Assembly: GCA_947579665.1 (NCBI GenBank)
Contig: OX388352.1
Coordinates: forward strand, 32,854,216-32,918,215
Source of the DNA: Sympetrum striolatum
Lineage: Eukaryota; Arthropoda; Insecta; Odonata; Libellulidae
Length of the DNA stretch: 64,000 nt
Reading direction: 5' to 3'
Made by a program: the position numbers and the translations under genes. Under the pieces are notes generated by a model. That model ran no database searches. It saw only the letters and a program-made list of their open reading frames with translations, and was not told where the DNA came from. Within the stretch, counting starts at the first letter, position 1, and every line of letters begins with the position of its first letter. Positions 42,121-51,962 of the stretch are shown here, one piece after another.

Positions 42121-42985
42121 TCTGACATATTAAATCTACTCAACATATCTTCCATGTACTTTCTTTGAGAAAGATACATGCCTGTATCATCTCTGTCAAT
42201 CTTAATCCCCAAATAGAACTTTAAATTTCCAAGATCAGTCATTTTGAACCTTTCCATCAATTTCCTTTTTACACACATTAAGTCTACATCATTGTTACAT
42301 GCAATAAGCAAATCATCAACATATAGTAGTACATAAGTGAGCATAGTTCCCTTACTGCATATATAAAGACATTTATCATATTTTGACTGAACAAAGCCAA
42401 GGCTTTGAACATACTTATCAAAACAACAATTCCATTCCTTGGGGGCTTGTTTTAGTCCATACAGTGGTTTTTGAAGCTTACATACCAGGTTTCTTTGAAT
42501 AGAAACTCCTGGAGGTGGTTGCATAAATATTTCATCATGTAAATTACCTTGGAGAAAGGCATTCTTCACATCAATTTGACCTGCAACTAAATTTTATGAT
42601 TAATGACAGATAGCAAAATTCTAACTGGAGTCATTCGGGCAACAGGAGCATATGTCTCTTCATAGCCAAGTCCGTGTCTTTGAGCACAGCCTCTGACAAC
42701 TAGTCTTGCTTTGTATCTTCTAATTTCTCCACGTTCATTTTTCTTCAAACTGAAGACCCATTTTGAATCTATGGCTTTTCTTCCTTCAGGCAAAGTGCAT
42801 AATGTCCAAGTTTTGTTTTCTTCCAGTGAAGATAATTCCTCCTTGATTGCTTCCTTCCATAGTGTCGCATCACTCCTCTGCTCCACTTCTTCAAAGGTTG
42901 CTGGTACATCACTTGCATATTCTTCAGCATTTAGGGCATATGCTATAAAGTCATTATCATCCAGATCTTCCACATAATCTTCCAA
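42110..42985 (-). pseudogene. Copia reverse transcriptase, frameshifted
   Basis: Two overlapping minus-strand frames hold a Copia reverse transcriptase. The first (42587-42985) has KTWTLCTLPEGRKAI, WVFSLK, RYKARLVVRG and ETYAPVAR. The second (42021-42569) has KNAFLQGNL, PLYGLKQAP, the catalytic YVDD at 42312-42323 and LKFYLGIKI. A frameshift near 42583 separates them within the block that leads into the first catalytic aspartate. The domain ends abruptly after NMSECKP at about 42113, where the internal deletion begins. The active-site residues are still present although the frame is broken. Confidence 0.93.
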
Positions 42986-43150
42986 ATATCTTGGTGCTTT
43001 CTTTTCCCTTTTTCCTCTCCCTAGTTCTTCTGTATCTTTGCTATGAATTCTTTCTTGTTGTATTAGCCCATGTTCTTGGTTCTTTTCCTATTCCTTGTAA
43101 CTCATTTAAAGCAACATCTTGCAAATTTACCTCTTCATCATGATCAAGAT
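42986..43150 (-). pseudogene. Copia integrase-RT hinge, disrupted
   Basis: Linker between integrase and reverse transcriptase. The integrase frame stops at about 43144. A different frame stays open through an acidic stretch (HDEEVNLQDVALNEL) to about 43035, then meets stops before the reverse transcriptase frame resumes at 42985. At least two frame changes occur here. The linker is poorly conserved in the family, so exact break points cannot be fixed. Confidence 0.6.
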
Positions 43151-44295
43151 TTGGATAAAATTCTCCATACTTTTTTTAATGACCTACATGTTCTTCTTTC
43201 GTCAAATACAATATCCCTTCCACTCACTAACTTATTATCTTTGATATCCCAAAGTCTAAAACCATTTGCACAGTATCCAAGCATTATGCACATTTTGGAG
43301 TGGCAATAAAGTTTCCCTTTCCTCAATTCTTTGGGCAAATGAAGGTGAGCAATGCATCCAAAAACTTTAAGTTTCCCAACATTTGGTTTTCTTCCATACC
43401 ATTTCTCTGCAGGAACAGCATTTTTCAATGCTGATGTGGGACATCTGTTTATGGTATAAACTGCACTCATTACTGCTTCCGACCAGAAATCTTTAGTAAG
43501 TCCAGAATCTGACAGCATGCATCTCGCCTTATCCATTATGTTTCTGTTCATCCTCTCAGCAACACCATTTTGAGATGGTGTGTATCTTATAGTATGTTCG
43601 ACCTGTATTCCTCTTTTAGCAAATTCTTCTTTCATTCTAGTTGAGACATACTCTCCACCATTATCACACCGGAATCGACTCATCGGCAAATTGAAGTGAG
43701 CTGTTGCCATTGCTGCAAATATCTGAAAAAACTTAAATACTTGATCTTTTGATTCCATTAAATACATGACTGTAAAGTGAGTAAATCCATCAACAAATAT
43801 TAGGATAAATTTTTGCCATCATAGGATATGGGACTAATGGGCCCCATCACATCACTATGAACTAGTTCCAATGGTCGAGTTGTCTTGTTTCTTGGAGTAT
43901 AATATGGAAGTTTTGTTTGTCTTCCTTCCAGGCACACACTACAAATATCCTTTTCCTTTTCTGTAATGGTCAACTCATCAACAAGCTTCTCCATTTTCTT
44001 CATGTTTTCATAGCTGAGATGTGCCAATCTTCTGTGCCAAGGTTGAAGATGCTGCGCTTATTAGGGCATTTTTATTTTCTTCTTTTTCCTGTAATATCAA
44101 CTCTATTTCATAGAGCTTTTTCTTCCTATATCCAATACCAAGTAGAGTTCCTTGTTGGTAAATTTTCCCAGTTCCATTCTTGAAAACTATTTCATGGCGT
44201 TTCATATCTAATTGAGCCACTGAAATTAAATTAATGTCTATATCAGGCACTATCAGCACATCGTGAAGAGTTATATTTTTCCAGTTTCCTTCCAC
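43144..44295 (-). pseudogene. Copia integrase, three frame segments
   Basis: Three minus-strand frames make up the integrase and the linker upstream of it. 44008-44295 holds the stretch after the protease (WKNITLHDVLIVPDI, LISVAQLDMK). 43800-44027 has the zinc-binding region (AHLSYENM, ICSVC) and HSDVMGPI with the first catalytic aspartate near 43853. 43144-43767 has RCDNGGEYVS with the second aspartate at about 43665 and NGVAERMNR with the glutamate at about 43557, giving the D-35-E spacing. Single frameshifts lie near 44035-44040 and near 43808. Integrase inserts the element's DNA into the host; all three catalytic residues remain, but not in one frame. Confidence 0.93.
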
Positions 44296-44306
44296 ATTTG
44301 CCTTAA

Positions 44307-44700
44307 CCCATTCAGATTGGAGGCCGCCGATCGGCGGCCTAGCGGACGGTACCCAGGAGCGGAGGACGCCTATGGGCAGCCTCCACTTGAAGGGATTATA
44401 TGCTTTCCTCCTACCCCAGACTTCTTTGAGAGAGCTAAAATTTTGCCCAGCTTATCAGTAATGTTTGTGCAGCTGAGGAGTTAAGCCGTTTCTGTCTTCC
44501 TAACTTTTTTATTTATTTTGCGTAGCAGTTGGAAGTGCGATTTTTAATTTATCTCAATATGAGTTGCTCGGGATCTAGGTAATTATTTTTAATTTTTATT
44601 TGCTGTTATTCACTATGAAGTATATAAATACACTAGGAAACAGAAAAATTAGATTCAGTTTCTGACGAAAGTATTAAAATCGCTAGCCGATCTGAATGGG
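44307..44700. mobile_element. piggyBac-like MITE in Copia, TTAA duplication
   Basis: A 394-bp insertion bounded by TTAA on both sides (44303-44306 and 44701-44704), with 14-bp terminal inverted repeats: CCCATTCAGATTGG at the left and the inverse of CCGATCTGAATGGG at the right (one mismatch). TTAA target duplication plus TIRs starting CCC is the signature of the piggyBac superfamily. There is no transposase frame, so it is non-autonomous. It contains a perfect 20-bp GC-rich palindrome, AGGCCGCCGATCGGCGGCCT, at 44321-44340. It splits the Copia coding region between protease and integrase. The Copia sequence on either side is in the same frame if the insertion and one TTAA are ignored. Confidence 0.9.
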
Positions 44701-44704
44701 TTAA

Positions 44705-45908
44705 CCTTTAGATCACCGTTTGTTTCAGCTATTAGGTAGCTATCTTTCTTAGCTACCTTTATTTTTATTGGTGATTCTAGCTTGCGGACATTGAAGGCTT
44801 CATCCTTTAAGCAGGTAAGATGCTCTGATGCTCCAGAATCAATAAACCATTTGTTCTTCAAATCATCATCATGCATTGCTGAATATTTTGCGCTCACAGT
44901 CAGTATTGGTTCCTCTTCCAGAATTTGTCGAGTTATGAAACTATAACTTGCGTTCCTTTCAGTTGAGTTTTCATTTTCTTTTCTTTCTTGATCAGCAGCG
45001 TCAGCCAGATGTGCTCCACCTCTAAAGTGTTTGAATGATTGTTGAGGCTTTCTGCATTGAGCCCTTGTATGGCCCGCAATTCCACAATTATGACAGGTAA
45101 AACGAAAGGCTGGTGATTTATTACCAGACTGTAGGAAATCATTCCTTCCTATAAACCCTTGTACTTGTTTATTCCCTTGAAGATTATTTTTATTTCCTGA
45201 CTTATATCCACTTCCATATTTTCCTTTTGACTGGACAGCAATAACAGATGGTGAGTCATCAGAATTAGGCTTGTGTTTCCTTTTTTCTCGCTTCATTTCC
45301 TCATCCATTAGAAAACCTTTGACAAAAGGCAATGTTAATTCTTCACAACGTACAGTCTCAAGTGCAGTAACAACTGCATCATACTCTTGCGGCATGGTTA
45401 ATAGTAGGTGACAGATAATATCATTTTCTTCCATTGTTTTTCCTGCTGCCTTTATATATCTGATGGATTGATCAAACTTGAGGAGATGAGCTTCCAATTT
45501 TTCTTGCTTTGGATTAAACTTCATGCAGAGCAATTTCTTCATTAATTGTATTTGATTAGTTATACTTTTCCTTTCAAATGTTGTCTGAAGGGCTTCCCAC
45601 GCTTCAAACACTGTGTCTTTATCTTTAATTTATTCCAAGTGAGTGCCAGACAATTTTTGCACAATTAGACTTTTACATTTCTTTCCTTTTTGTTCTATTT
45701 CAGCCTTTCCTTTTTGCTTCCTTTCTTTTTCAGCTTCACTGTCTCCATAAGATGCAACAAAAGGTGCTAGCTTGGTTGACAATGGTTCCTTAACATATTC
45801 CATTAAGTTTTTCTCATCTAAGAGAAGTTCCATCCGATATTTCCAGTTACTGTAGTTAGTTCCTTCGAATAATGGTATGTGGTATCTGATGCCTCCATCC
45901 TCAGCCAT
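44705..45908 (-). pseudogene. Copia Gag and protease, one stop codon
   Basis: The likely start is the ATG at 45906-45908 (MAEDGGIRYHIPLFEGTNYS), shortly after the primer site. The Gag part has the Copia-type W-x-x-R motif (NWKYRMELLL), is interrupted by an in-frame TAA at 45630-45632, and resumes with DTVFEAWEALQ and LLLTMPQEYDAV. A CCHC zinc knuckle, CHNCGIAGHTRAQC, lies at 45054-45095 and would bind element RNA. The protease active site DSGASEH is at 44820-44840. Gag forms the particle and protease cuts the polyprotein. The frame runs into the MITE at 44704. The stop codon and the MITE make this copy defective. Confidence 0.93.
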
Positions 45909-45947
45909 TTTCCGTTCCAGATTTTCAAATTTTCCAAATTTGATCAC

Positions 45948-45967
45948 GGAGCACTGGGCCCACAACC
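45948..45967 (-). other. Copia primer-binding site, initiator-tRNA-Met type
   Basis: Directly after the 5' LTR the minus strand reads GGTTGTGGGCCCAGTGCTCC. This closely matches the complement of the anticodon stem-loop of initiator tRNA-Met (GGTTATGGGCCCAGC in the standard sequence) rather than a tRNA 3' end. Priming from an internal half-tRNA-iMet fragment is known for Drosophila copia, which supports the Copia assignment. Confidence 0.85.
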
Positions 45968-46173
45968 TGTTAAACAATATTGCATGTGGTATCTTCTGTG
46001 GTCCAATTTGTAAATAACTTCCAATTGTATCTTCCTTTTAACCCATTTTACTTAAGAAGTAAGAGACATCAGGCCATTCCAACATTAACAAAATACATGC
46101 TTCGTCTTCTTTTAAAACAAAACACATCACCAAGCGTGATGTAGCAACATGTATGGCAAATTGGTATTCAACA
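45968..46173 (-). repeat. 5' LTR of Copia element
   Basis: 206 bp with the same TGTT...AACA termini as the left LTR, followed by the target duplication TAAAC. On the minus strand it leads directly into the primer-binding site. It would normally hold the promoter; no clear TATA box was identified. Confidence 0.95.
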
Positions 46174-46690
46174 TAAACTTCGACACTAATGCCATCTCTT
46201 GAGCAAAATTGGAACTTTTGTTTATAAACTTCGCCACTAATGCCATCTCTTGAGGAAAATTGGAACTTTGGTTTATAAACTTCGACACTAATGCCATCTC
46301 TAGAGGGAAATTTGAACATTTGTTTATATAAACTTCGACACTAATGCCATCTCTTGAGCAAAATTGGAACTTTTGTTTATAAACTTCGCCACTAATGCCA
46401 TCTCTTGAGGAAAATTGGAACTTTGGTTTATAAACTTCGACACTAATGCCATCTCTAGAGGGAAATTTGAACATTTGTTTATATAAACTTCAACACTAAT
46501 GCCATCTCTAGAGGGAAATTGGAACTTTTGTTTATAAACTTCTCCACTAATGCCATCTCTTGAGGAAAATTGGAACTTTGGTTTATAAACTTCGCCACTA
46601 ATGCCATCTCTTGAGGGAAATTGGAACTTTTATTTATAAACTTCGCCACTAATGCCATCTCTTGAGGAAAATTGGAACTTTTGTTTTTGA
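46174..46690 (-). repeat. 51-bp minisatellite array, right part
   Basis: About ten units of 51 bp, each containing CATCTCTTGAGGAAAATTGG and TTTATAAACTTCGCC with variants. A three-unit block is itself duplicated about 154 bp apart (46193-46320 and 46347-46475), including the rare TTTATATAAACTTCG variant. The unit is the one found at 40499-40649 and 63835-64000, reversed. Because 51 is a multiple of three, the array reads as a 17-residue repeat in a minus-strand frame. That is a trivial result of the period, not evidence of a protein. Confidence 0.93.
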
Positions 46691-48250
46691 GTAAATCACC
46701 ACATTGGTGCACCCATCCTTATTTGAACATCTTTCGTTATTAGACTATATCATCAGCAGCTTTCTTAGGAATTACTTCATCCGTTACTTTTAAAATTACC
46801 TCCTCTTCTAAGAAACAAAAAAATCATTTATATCAGATGAAATTTTCTGGTAGGCTTGCATTTAAGCCTGATTTCGTTATGTATGTATTAGCCAAGTATT
46901 CAATTGAATGCGCCACATACCGGAGAGTACAAATTCGGCTGCATTAAAATATTCTGTAGACTCTCAATTATAGTTGATATTATAATTGAATTTCAATTGA
47001 ATTGAATTTGCAAATCAAGTTATATACCAAGGTGGAAAAAATGAAGATACCAACTTACAATTATTTAGACTAAGTGATAGGTGGTTTAACCAGCAGAGAG
47101 ATGATACATAACCCAGTCTTACGCATTGTGTGTTCAAAGGAAACAAAAATTTTCCATGAATTGAAATTTTGAATGGGCATTGCATAACCTGACATGAGAT
47201 TCGTGGGATTCTATCACAAGAGAAAAAATTGGCTGCATCCAAAAGGAAGCTGAAGAATTTAAGTCACAGTTTTAAAAGTTTCTCAAATTTATTTCAAGTC
47301 ATCAAGTCACAGTTGCGATAAATATGTGCGGAACTTACGCGCACAATACCTTTCAGCTGACTGATTTGCTTCCAAAATGGTATATTTTTAATAATATCAT
47401 CGAAAATTAAATTTTACTGATATCTTGTATTGCTCCTATACTTTTACAAATTTCTACGGAAACCCGGTTGTTGAATTATTTTCATAATTATACAGCAAAT
47501 TTACGGGTAATTATAAAATATGGATTGGTATATTTTATATCATCCCGAGTAATGAAGAGACTACTGTAAAGACTTTTAATTGTCCAGAATGCTTAATAAA
47601 GGAACAAGTAACTTTGCAATTGTCGCTAACTCATCTTGAGATTTGCCCTCCGATAACAGCCCTAAAATAATACAATCCTACTTTATGAAACTAATAACGT
47701 TCATTTTACAAAAAACTACATAGACATTAACTTACGTTTTCCCGATAGAGGCCTCGAGCTATTACCGGACTGTGAAAAAAATTTTCGGATGTCCATCTGT
47801 ACCTTATGAAATCCAAACTAAACTCTCCTTCGAACTGTTCCTTGTGAATTTCTCAGAAGCACTATTCAAGAGCCTTGCTTTGCATTCACACCCTCAAAAC
47901 AGTCATATGCAGAAGATCTAACTGAGCGTTTGATCAACCTGTTTGTCCCTCAAACGTAATCTTAATCTCTGTTTTCAGGGTGTAAGTTTCGAATTACTTC
48001 TCGAATATTCCCTTGTGTTTTTGCGAGGAGTAAACGAATCAGCACTTTCGAATTCTTCTCATGGGAATCTTATCTTATGGTGCGAGTCATCTAACAAAAG
48101 GATATGGTTAAGAAGTGCATGAGTTGAACATTGTGTGAGAAACACTCATAGCATCCCATTGATATCGACTCTAGGCCTGCTCTGCTACCGAAAGCATCAA
48201 CTTAGCTGTAATCGGAGCCATATTGACTGTCATGCAAATCTAGTCATAGG
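46691..48250. other. unassigned intergenic DNA
   Basis: About 1.5 kb of ordinary AT-rich sequence on both strands. No recognised gene, RNA gene or repeat shared with the rest of the window. Confidence 0.5.
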
Positions 48251-48256
48251 ACTTCT

Positions 48257-48310
48257 TGGGGGGGGGGGGGGGGTTGAACCCCTAAACTTCCCCCCCTCGC
48301 TGCGCCACTG
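48257..48310 (-). repeat. G-tract and possible DNA-transposon end
   Basis: A run of about 17 G is followed by a GGGGTT/AACCCC hairpin and a C-run. Read from the right on the minus strand it begins CAGTGGCGCAGCGAGGGGG. That resembles the CAGTGGCG...GGGGG ends of many arthropod hAT-like or unclassified DNA elements. The partner terminus was not found, so this may be an isolated end or only a low-complexity tract. Confidence 0.4.
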
Positions 48311-48600
48311 CTATGGCCTATTTGCAACATACTCACGGCAAAACTTTCTTATGTCCATTTTGAAGGGAAAATGAAAAAAAAACTGAATCCTTTGTCTTCT
48401 GCCGGCGATTGTCGGACGATACTCAAGGTAGTTTGAGAGAGAGGACATAATCACATAACCTCGCGCTCTGATCGCATCAAGAGGCAGTTCTAAGTACATT
48501 GTTCACCATGAAACCAAACTTTTCTTCTCTTGGGAGGGAAGGGGCGAAGGACTCTACTACAAAGTATTGTTGAAATATCTTTGCTGCGCTGGAGGTATAA

Positions 48601-48990
48601 ATGAATTTCCTACGAGGACAAAATATAAGGAAGATCATCAGATTCTACAACAATTGCATCAGGGCCGCAACTTCCACGAACAACCTGGTCCCCCTCCGTG
48701 AAATCCTCACTTACCACAACATTCCGCACTTTACGGAATACCTTTACAACATCGCCAAAAAATTTGAGAGAAACCTCTAAAACATTAACAATCCCCTCAT
48801 CTAACATTTATGGAGGTACACGCCCACGCAACGTACCAAATTAAAACGAATAAAAGAACCAAAAATGGTGCTCTCCATTCTAGAGTGCCAAAAAAATAAA
48901 CATCTTCCTAGCACCAAAAGAAAAAGAAAGAAGAGGTCGTCGAAGGAGAAGGAGCAGCAGCCGTCAATCCCCAATGTACATAGCTAGATT
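48601..48990 (+). pseudogene. probable non-LTR retrotransposon ORF2 3' fragment
   Basis: A 59-codon frame (48601-48780) reads IRKIIRFYNNCIRAAT, NNLVPLREILTYHNIPHF and YLYNIAKKFERNL. After two stops (48778-48780 and near 48796) the same frame continues with a tail rich in basic residues up to a TAG near 48990. The layout (R-x-x-x-x-A, a short spacer, V-x-L-x-E-I-L, N-I-P, A-K-x-F/Y, N-P-L-I) resembles the C-terminus of Jockey-type reverse-transcriptase proteins. No upstream reverse transcriptase was recognised, so the piece would be 5'-truncated, as is usual for such elements. The assignment is by recalled pattern only. Confidence 0.45.
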
Positions 48991-49304
48991 TTAGTTTAGT
49001 TTAGCCAAGTTTTAACGAGCCTTATTGCGTAATTCATGTGTGTTTCCGAGCCTTATTTAGTGTGTTATTAGCCTTACTATGGGTTCAATCTGCCTTACTG
49101 AGTATTACCGCCTATAAAGCCAGAAATGACATTTAGGCGAAAATAAGAGAGTCCGACCAAACCACCAAGTATACTTTTCCCATCACTGGTGTTTACAGGT
49201 GCCAACACTTGACTTTGTTTTGGGTCTAAATTCTTTTAAAATACGCTCGTGCCTAAAAACTGTTTCTACAACACATCCCGAACCAAAATAAGAATGGGTC
49301 TATA

Positions 49305-49355
49305 GGGGGGGCAGCTGCTCCCCCCTGCCCCCCCCCTGGCGACGCCCTTGGGCGG
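49305..49355 (-). repeat. G/C-tract palindrome, possible transposon end
   Basis: GGGGGGGCAGCTGCTCCCCCC forms a near-perfect palindrome centred on CAGCTG. It is followed by a second C-run and CTGGCGACGCCC. Read from the right on the minus strand it starts GGGCGTCGCCAGGGGGG, resembling the tract at 48257-48310 reversed from its right end. Probably the end of a DNA element of unknown class; the partner end was not seen. Confidence 0.35.
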
Positions 49356-51065
49356 AAGGCACCCGGCAAAAACCGTTCAATGTGAAAGTGCTCATTAGCC
49401 GACGTGCATTACTACCCACACCCGGTCGTAAAGGTCCTAGCCCGGTGCCGTCCTCTTCAGTCGTTGGGCCGGCTGTAACCCGGCGACCACGAGGACTATA
49501 ATCCCTTCACGGCTAGTGTGAAAGGCACCATTTACTTCCATGGCTTACTACCCATGTGACCTGGATTAAAAATTGGCTATGGTTTGCTGGCCAGCCGAAA
49601 CCGGTGTACGTGTAACCAGCCTAAGTGTAATATATTATTAAATTTGATTGTCTCCGCGAACGCCGTTATATTTAGTATTTCTGTAAAGGAAAATCTTACA
49701 AAAAAGTGTGTTATGGAATTGGAGATCACCCAAAAGTTATTCCTCCATGATGGTGATGCTTGCTAGGCATAAGAATAAAATCTGCGTTTTGTTCTTAATT
49801 CCAGAAATGAAGATGATGGACTCAAACACCCAAATGAAGGATAAGTCCATTCCGAATTTCCCTGTCATTCTTGCATACTTGAAAGGGCCTTTTGGAGAAA
49901 GAGGACCTTACAGTCTGTCTGCATTATGCTGCGATATGGCAAAAGTTTGAAGTTAGACACCAACTCGCGCCACTTTGAATGCAAATTGAAATTAAATATA
50001 TTACGAATGTTTATGTTTGCATTCAAATAGATATTTTAAATTCTAAGCATACCCTTCACTTCTTTTTTGAATTATTTATGAAATATTGTATCCTCAAAAG
50101 TTTCAAAAAGTGATTTCTCTTTGAGAATTTAACATGATGATCTGACAAACTTATTTAAGAATACCTTGAAATGATTTTCAGAAGGATACCTTCATTTCAT
50201 ACCAAGCAACATTAGAGTTTTGATAAACATAATCTGTAAGCTCAAAGCATAATATCATAGAGCTATTCCAGAATTTTATGGTTTATAGGCTTTGAATTGA
50301 CTTTTAGGTAGTATCATTGTCAATGTCTTCATTCACCTAACTCAAATTCCACCTGGGTAGACTTTAACTATCTTTGGAGTATTAGATGCATGTGCTTTTT
50401 ATAATAATCTGATCAATACAAAATTTCCTATCCATTGGTTTATTTCTGCCTTAACTTGGTTTGATAGAGGACTTTTGGAGGGTAACTGCCTGCCATGTGG
50501 CCAATTTTGTTTTGTAGTATACTCATACTTTGTCCATTACTTTTTGGCAGAAGGTTATAACTATAAATCATGATGTAAATGTAAGACTATATCTTCATTT
50601 AACTACACCCATTATTAAATAATCAAGAACATAACCCATAAAACATTAAAAATATCTCTTCGTAACTATTCCCTTACTTGAGATTGTCATTAACAGGCTT
50701 AATCTGGTTATTTCAATTATCTGTTAATGCTATATTTAAAATTTATAAGACTACCCAAGAAATGAAATGATCATGTATTTTGATTTCATTAAATATCAAC
50801 TTATTTTGTTTGCCTCCACAATTTTTACCCCATGGTCTTCCACATTTTCATGACAGAGGTTCCTAATTTACAATTTAAGAATAATAATAACTGTAAAGTC
50901 TGCTCAGAAAGAAATACAAAGATAATATATTGCATTTATCATAGTTTATTTCAGTCTTTTATTTATACAAGAACATACTGGATATTCCCAAGGATAAACA
51001 GAAGTGAAAAGTAGCAACAAGACTGGGATAGAAGTGGGATTGAAGTGGTATGGTAGTTAAGTGAC
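49356..51065. other. unassigned intergenic DNA
   Basis: A moderately GC-rich 250 bp (to about 49600) is followed by ordinary AT-rich DNA. Small open frames around 49584-49950 and 50832-51014 show no recognisable domain. The expected final exon or exons of the CLIP-like gene, encoding the rest of its third CAP-Gly domain, may lie here but could not be recognised. Confidence 0.45.
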
Positions 51066-51236
51066 TGAAATACCTGACTGGAGGTCTTGGATTTACATCA
51101 CAATCATGTTGCTCTCATTTTCATGCTTAGCTACTGTTTCCCTTTATCAGTGAAATCCCCCTAAGCTCTCACGAACTTGTCAGGAGGTACGCTTCATGGA
51201 GGCAACAGCAACAATGAACACACACAAGCATTCCTT

Positions 51237-51336
51237 GATCGGAAAAGTCCGATCAGCCGGGATTCAAACCCAGGACCTTGGGGTAGGAGCAAAAGCATAG
51301 CTGGAATGCTATCCGCTTGGCCACCGAGGCCGGTAC
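51237..51336 (-). mobile_element. tRNA-derived SINE head
   Basis: On the minus strand a tRNA-like sequence carries an A box TGGCCAAGCGG (51313-51323) and a B box GGTTTGAATCC (51260-51270). Its T stem pairs (CTGGG with CCCGG), but the acceptor ends pair poorly. This looks like a Leu/Ser-type tRNA turned into a SINE promoter rather than a working tRNA. A short hairpin GATCGGAAAAGTCCGATC sits at 51237-51254. The SINE body probably continues leftward to about 51000, but its tail was not defined. Confidence 0.62.
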
Positions 51337-51513
51337 CTTCTGTTTATTCTTAGAGTTTTCAGGTGCACTTCTGTAAGTACTGATTTACCAATCTTTCCCT
51401 TTCATAATCCATTTTGATATTAATTTCTCCAAAAGGCTAAAATGTATTCTATTTTTCCATAATTATGTCATAATAAGTATACATCAGGATCACATCATTA
51501 AGTCAGATAGGGG

Positions 51514-51626
51514 TTAGTTTGATAGAAGCCTAACGACTCCGTCATGCTTTCCTTTTTGTTCCTTCATTTCTAACCCAAACCAATATCCTTCAGCAAACTC
51601 CACCTGTCCTATATATCTTACAACTC
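51514..51626 (-). CDS. CLIP-like exon 10, partial third CAP-Gly
   Basis: The acceptor TTATTATAG precedes GAGTTG, phase 1, continuing exon 9 exactly. The frame reads VVRYIGQVEFAEGYWFG and GKHDGVV, a CAP-Gly domain with the key K-H-D-G variant of the usual G-K-N-D-G. It then reads RLLSN and a TAA at 51514-51516. The normal second half (R-Y-F-x-C...H-G) is absent. Either the exon ends at a weak GTTAGG donor after 51535 and a further exon was missed, or the domain is truncated. Confidence 0.8.
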
Positions 51627-51711
51627 CTATAATAAAAATAAAGCGATGATTTACATAACTTCTGATTGATGTATTTGTCATCTATATTTCAAGAACAATG
51701 CAAATAGTCAC

Positions 51712-51962
51712 CTAATTTATGGCAGTACAGGATGGTCATGCCCAACAATGAAGCAAAATCATTTCTTCCACTAGAGAGGATATATGGATGAGCATTTTCT
51801 CTACTCAGAGATTGGTTTGCAGAAAGACTGCGAAGAAGAGAAGACCTTTTTCCTTCATTGGGTGCACGTAAGGATTGAGATCTGGATAAAGCATATCCTT
51901 TTCTCCATTTATGAACAAGGTTTTCTTTCCCATGACAAAACTGCTTAAAAACTGCTAGATTT
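51712..51962 (-). CDS. CLIP-like exon 9, basic/serine linker
   Basis: Acceptor TTTTGTACTTCAG, donor GTGACT. The frame continues exon 8 in phase 2 and reads AVFKQFCHGKENLVHKWRK, ALSRSQSLRAP, RSSLLRSLSANQSLSR and CHKLG. This low-complexity Arg/Ser linker has the same place and character as the linker before the third CAP-Gly domain of CLIP4. The last residues start that domain. It is the longest clean coding exon of the locus. Confidence 0.85.

Larger units (their letters stand above)
41532..46173 (-). mobile_element. degenerate Copia-type LTR retrotransposon
   Basis: A 4642-bp element on the minus strand bounded by LTRs of 213 bp (41532-41744, 3' LTR) and 206 bp (45968-46173, 5' LTR). Both have TGTT...AACA ends and are flanked by the 5-bp duplication TAAAC (41527-41531 and 46174-46178). 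Order on the minus strand is LTR, primer site, Gag with CCHC knuckle, protease, integrase, reverse transcriptase, RNase H, polypurine tract, LTR. Integrase before reverse transcriptase is the Copia (Ty1/copia) order. The two LTRs differ at roughly a dozen sites plus small indels, so the insertion is not recent. Coding is broken by a stop codon, several frameshifts, an internal deletion and a 394-bp MITE, so the copy cannot be autonomous. Confidence 0.96.

Noticed and set aside
46038..46712. Frames with a 17-residue tandem repeat (NFPQEMALVAKF) over the minisatellite.
   Set aside because: The 51-bp period is a multiple of three, so any open unit yields a repeated open frame. There is no start context, and the frame also crosses the LTR.
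49708..49950. A possible zinc-finger exon (FPCHSC in one frame).
   Set aside because: The histidine pair and linker of a C2H2 finger are missing, and no splice context was found.
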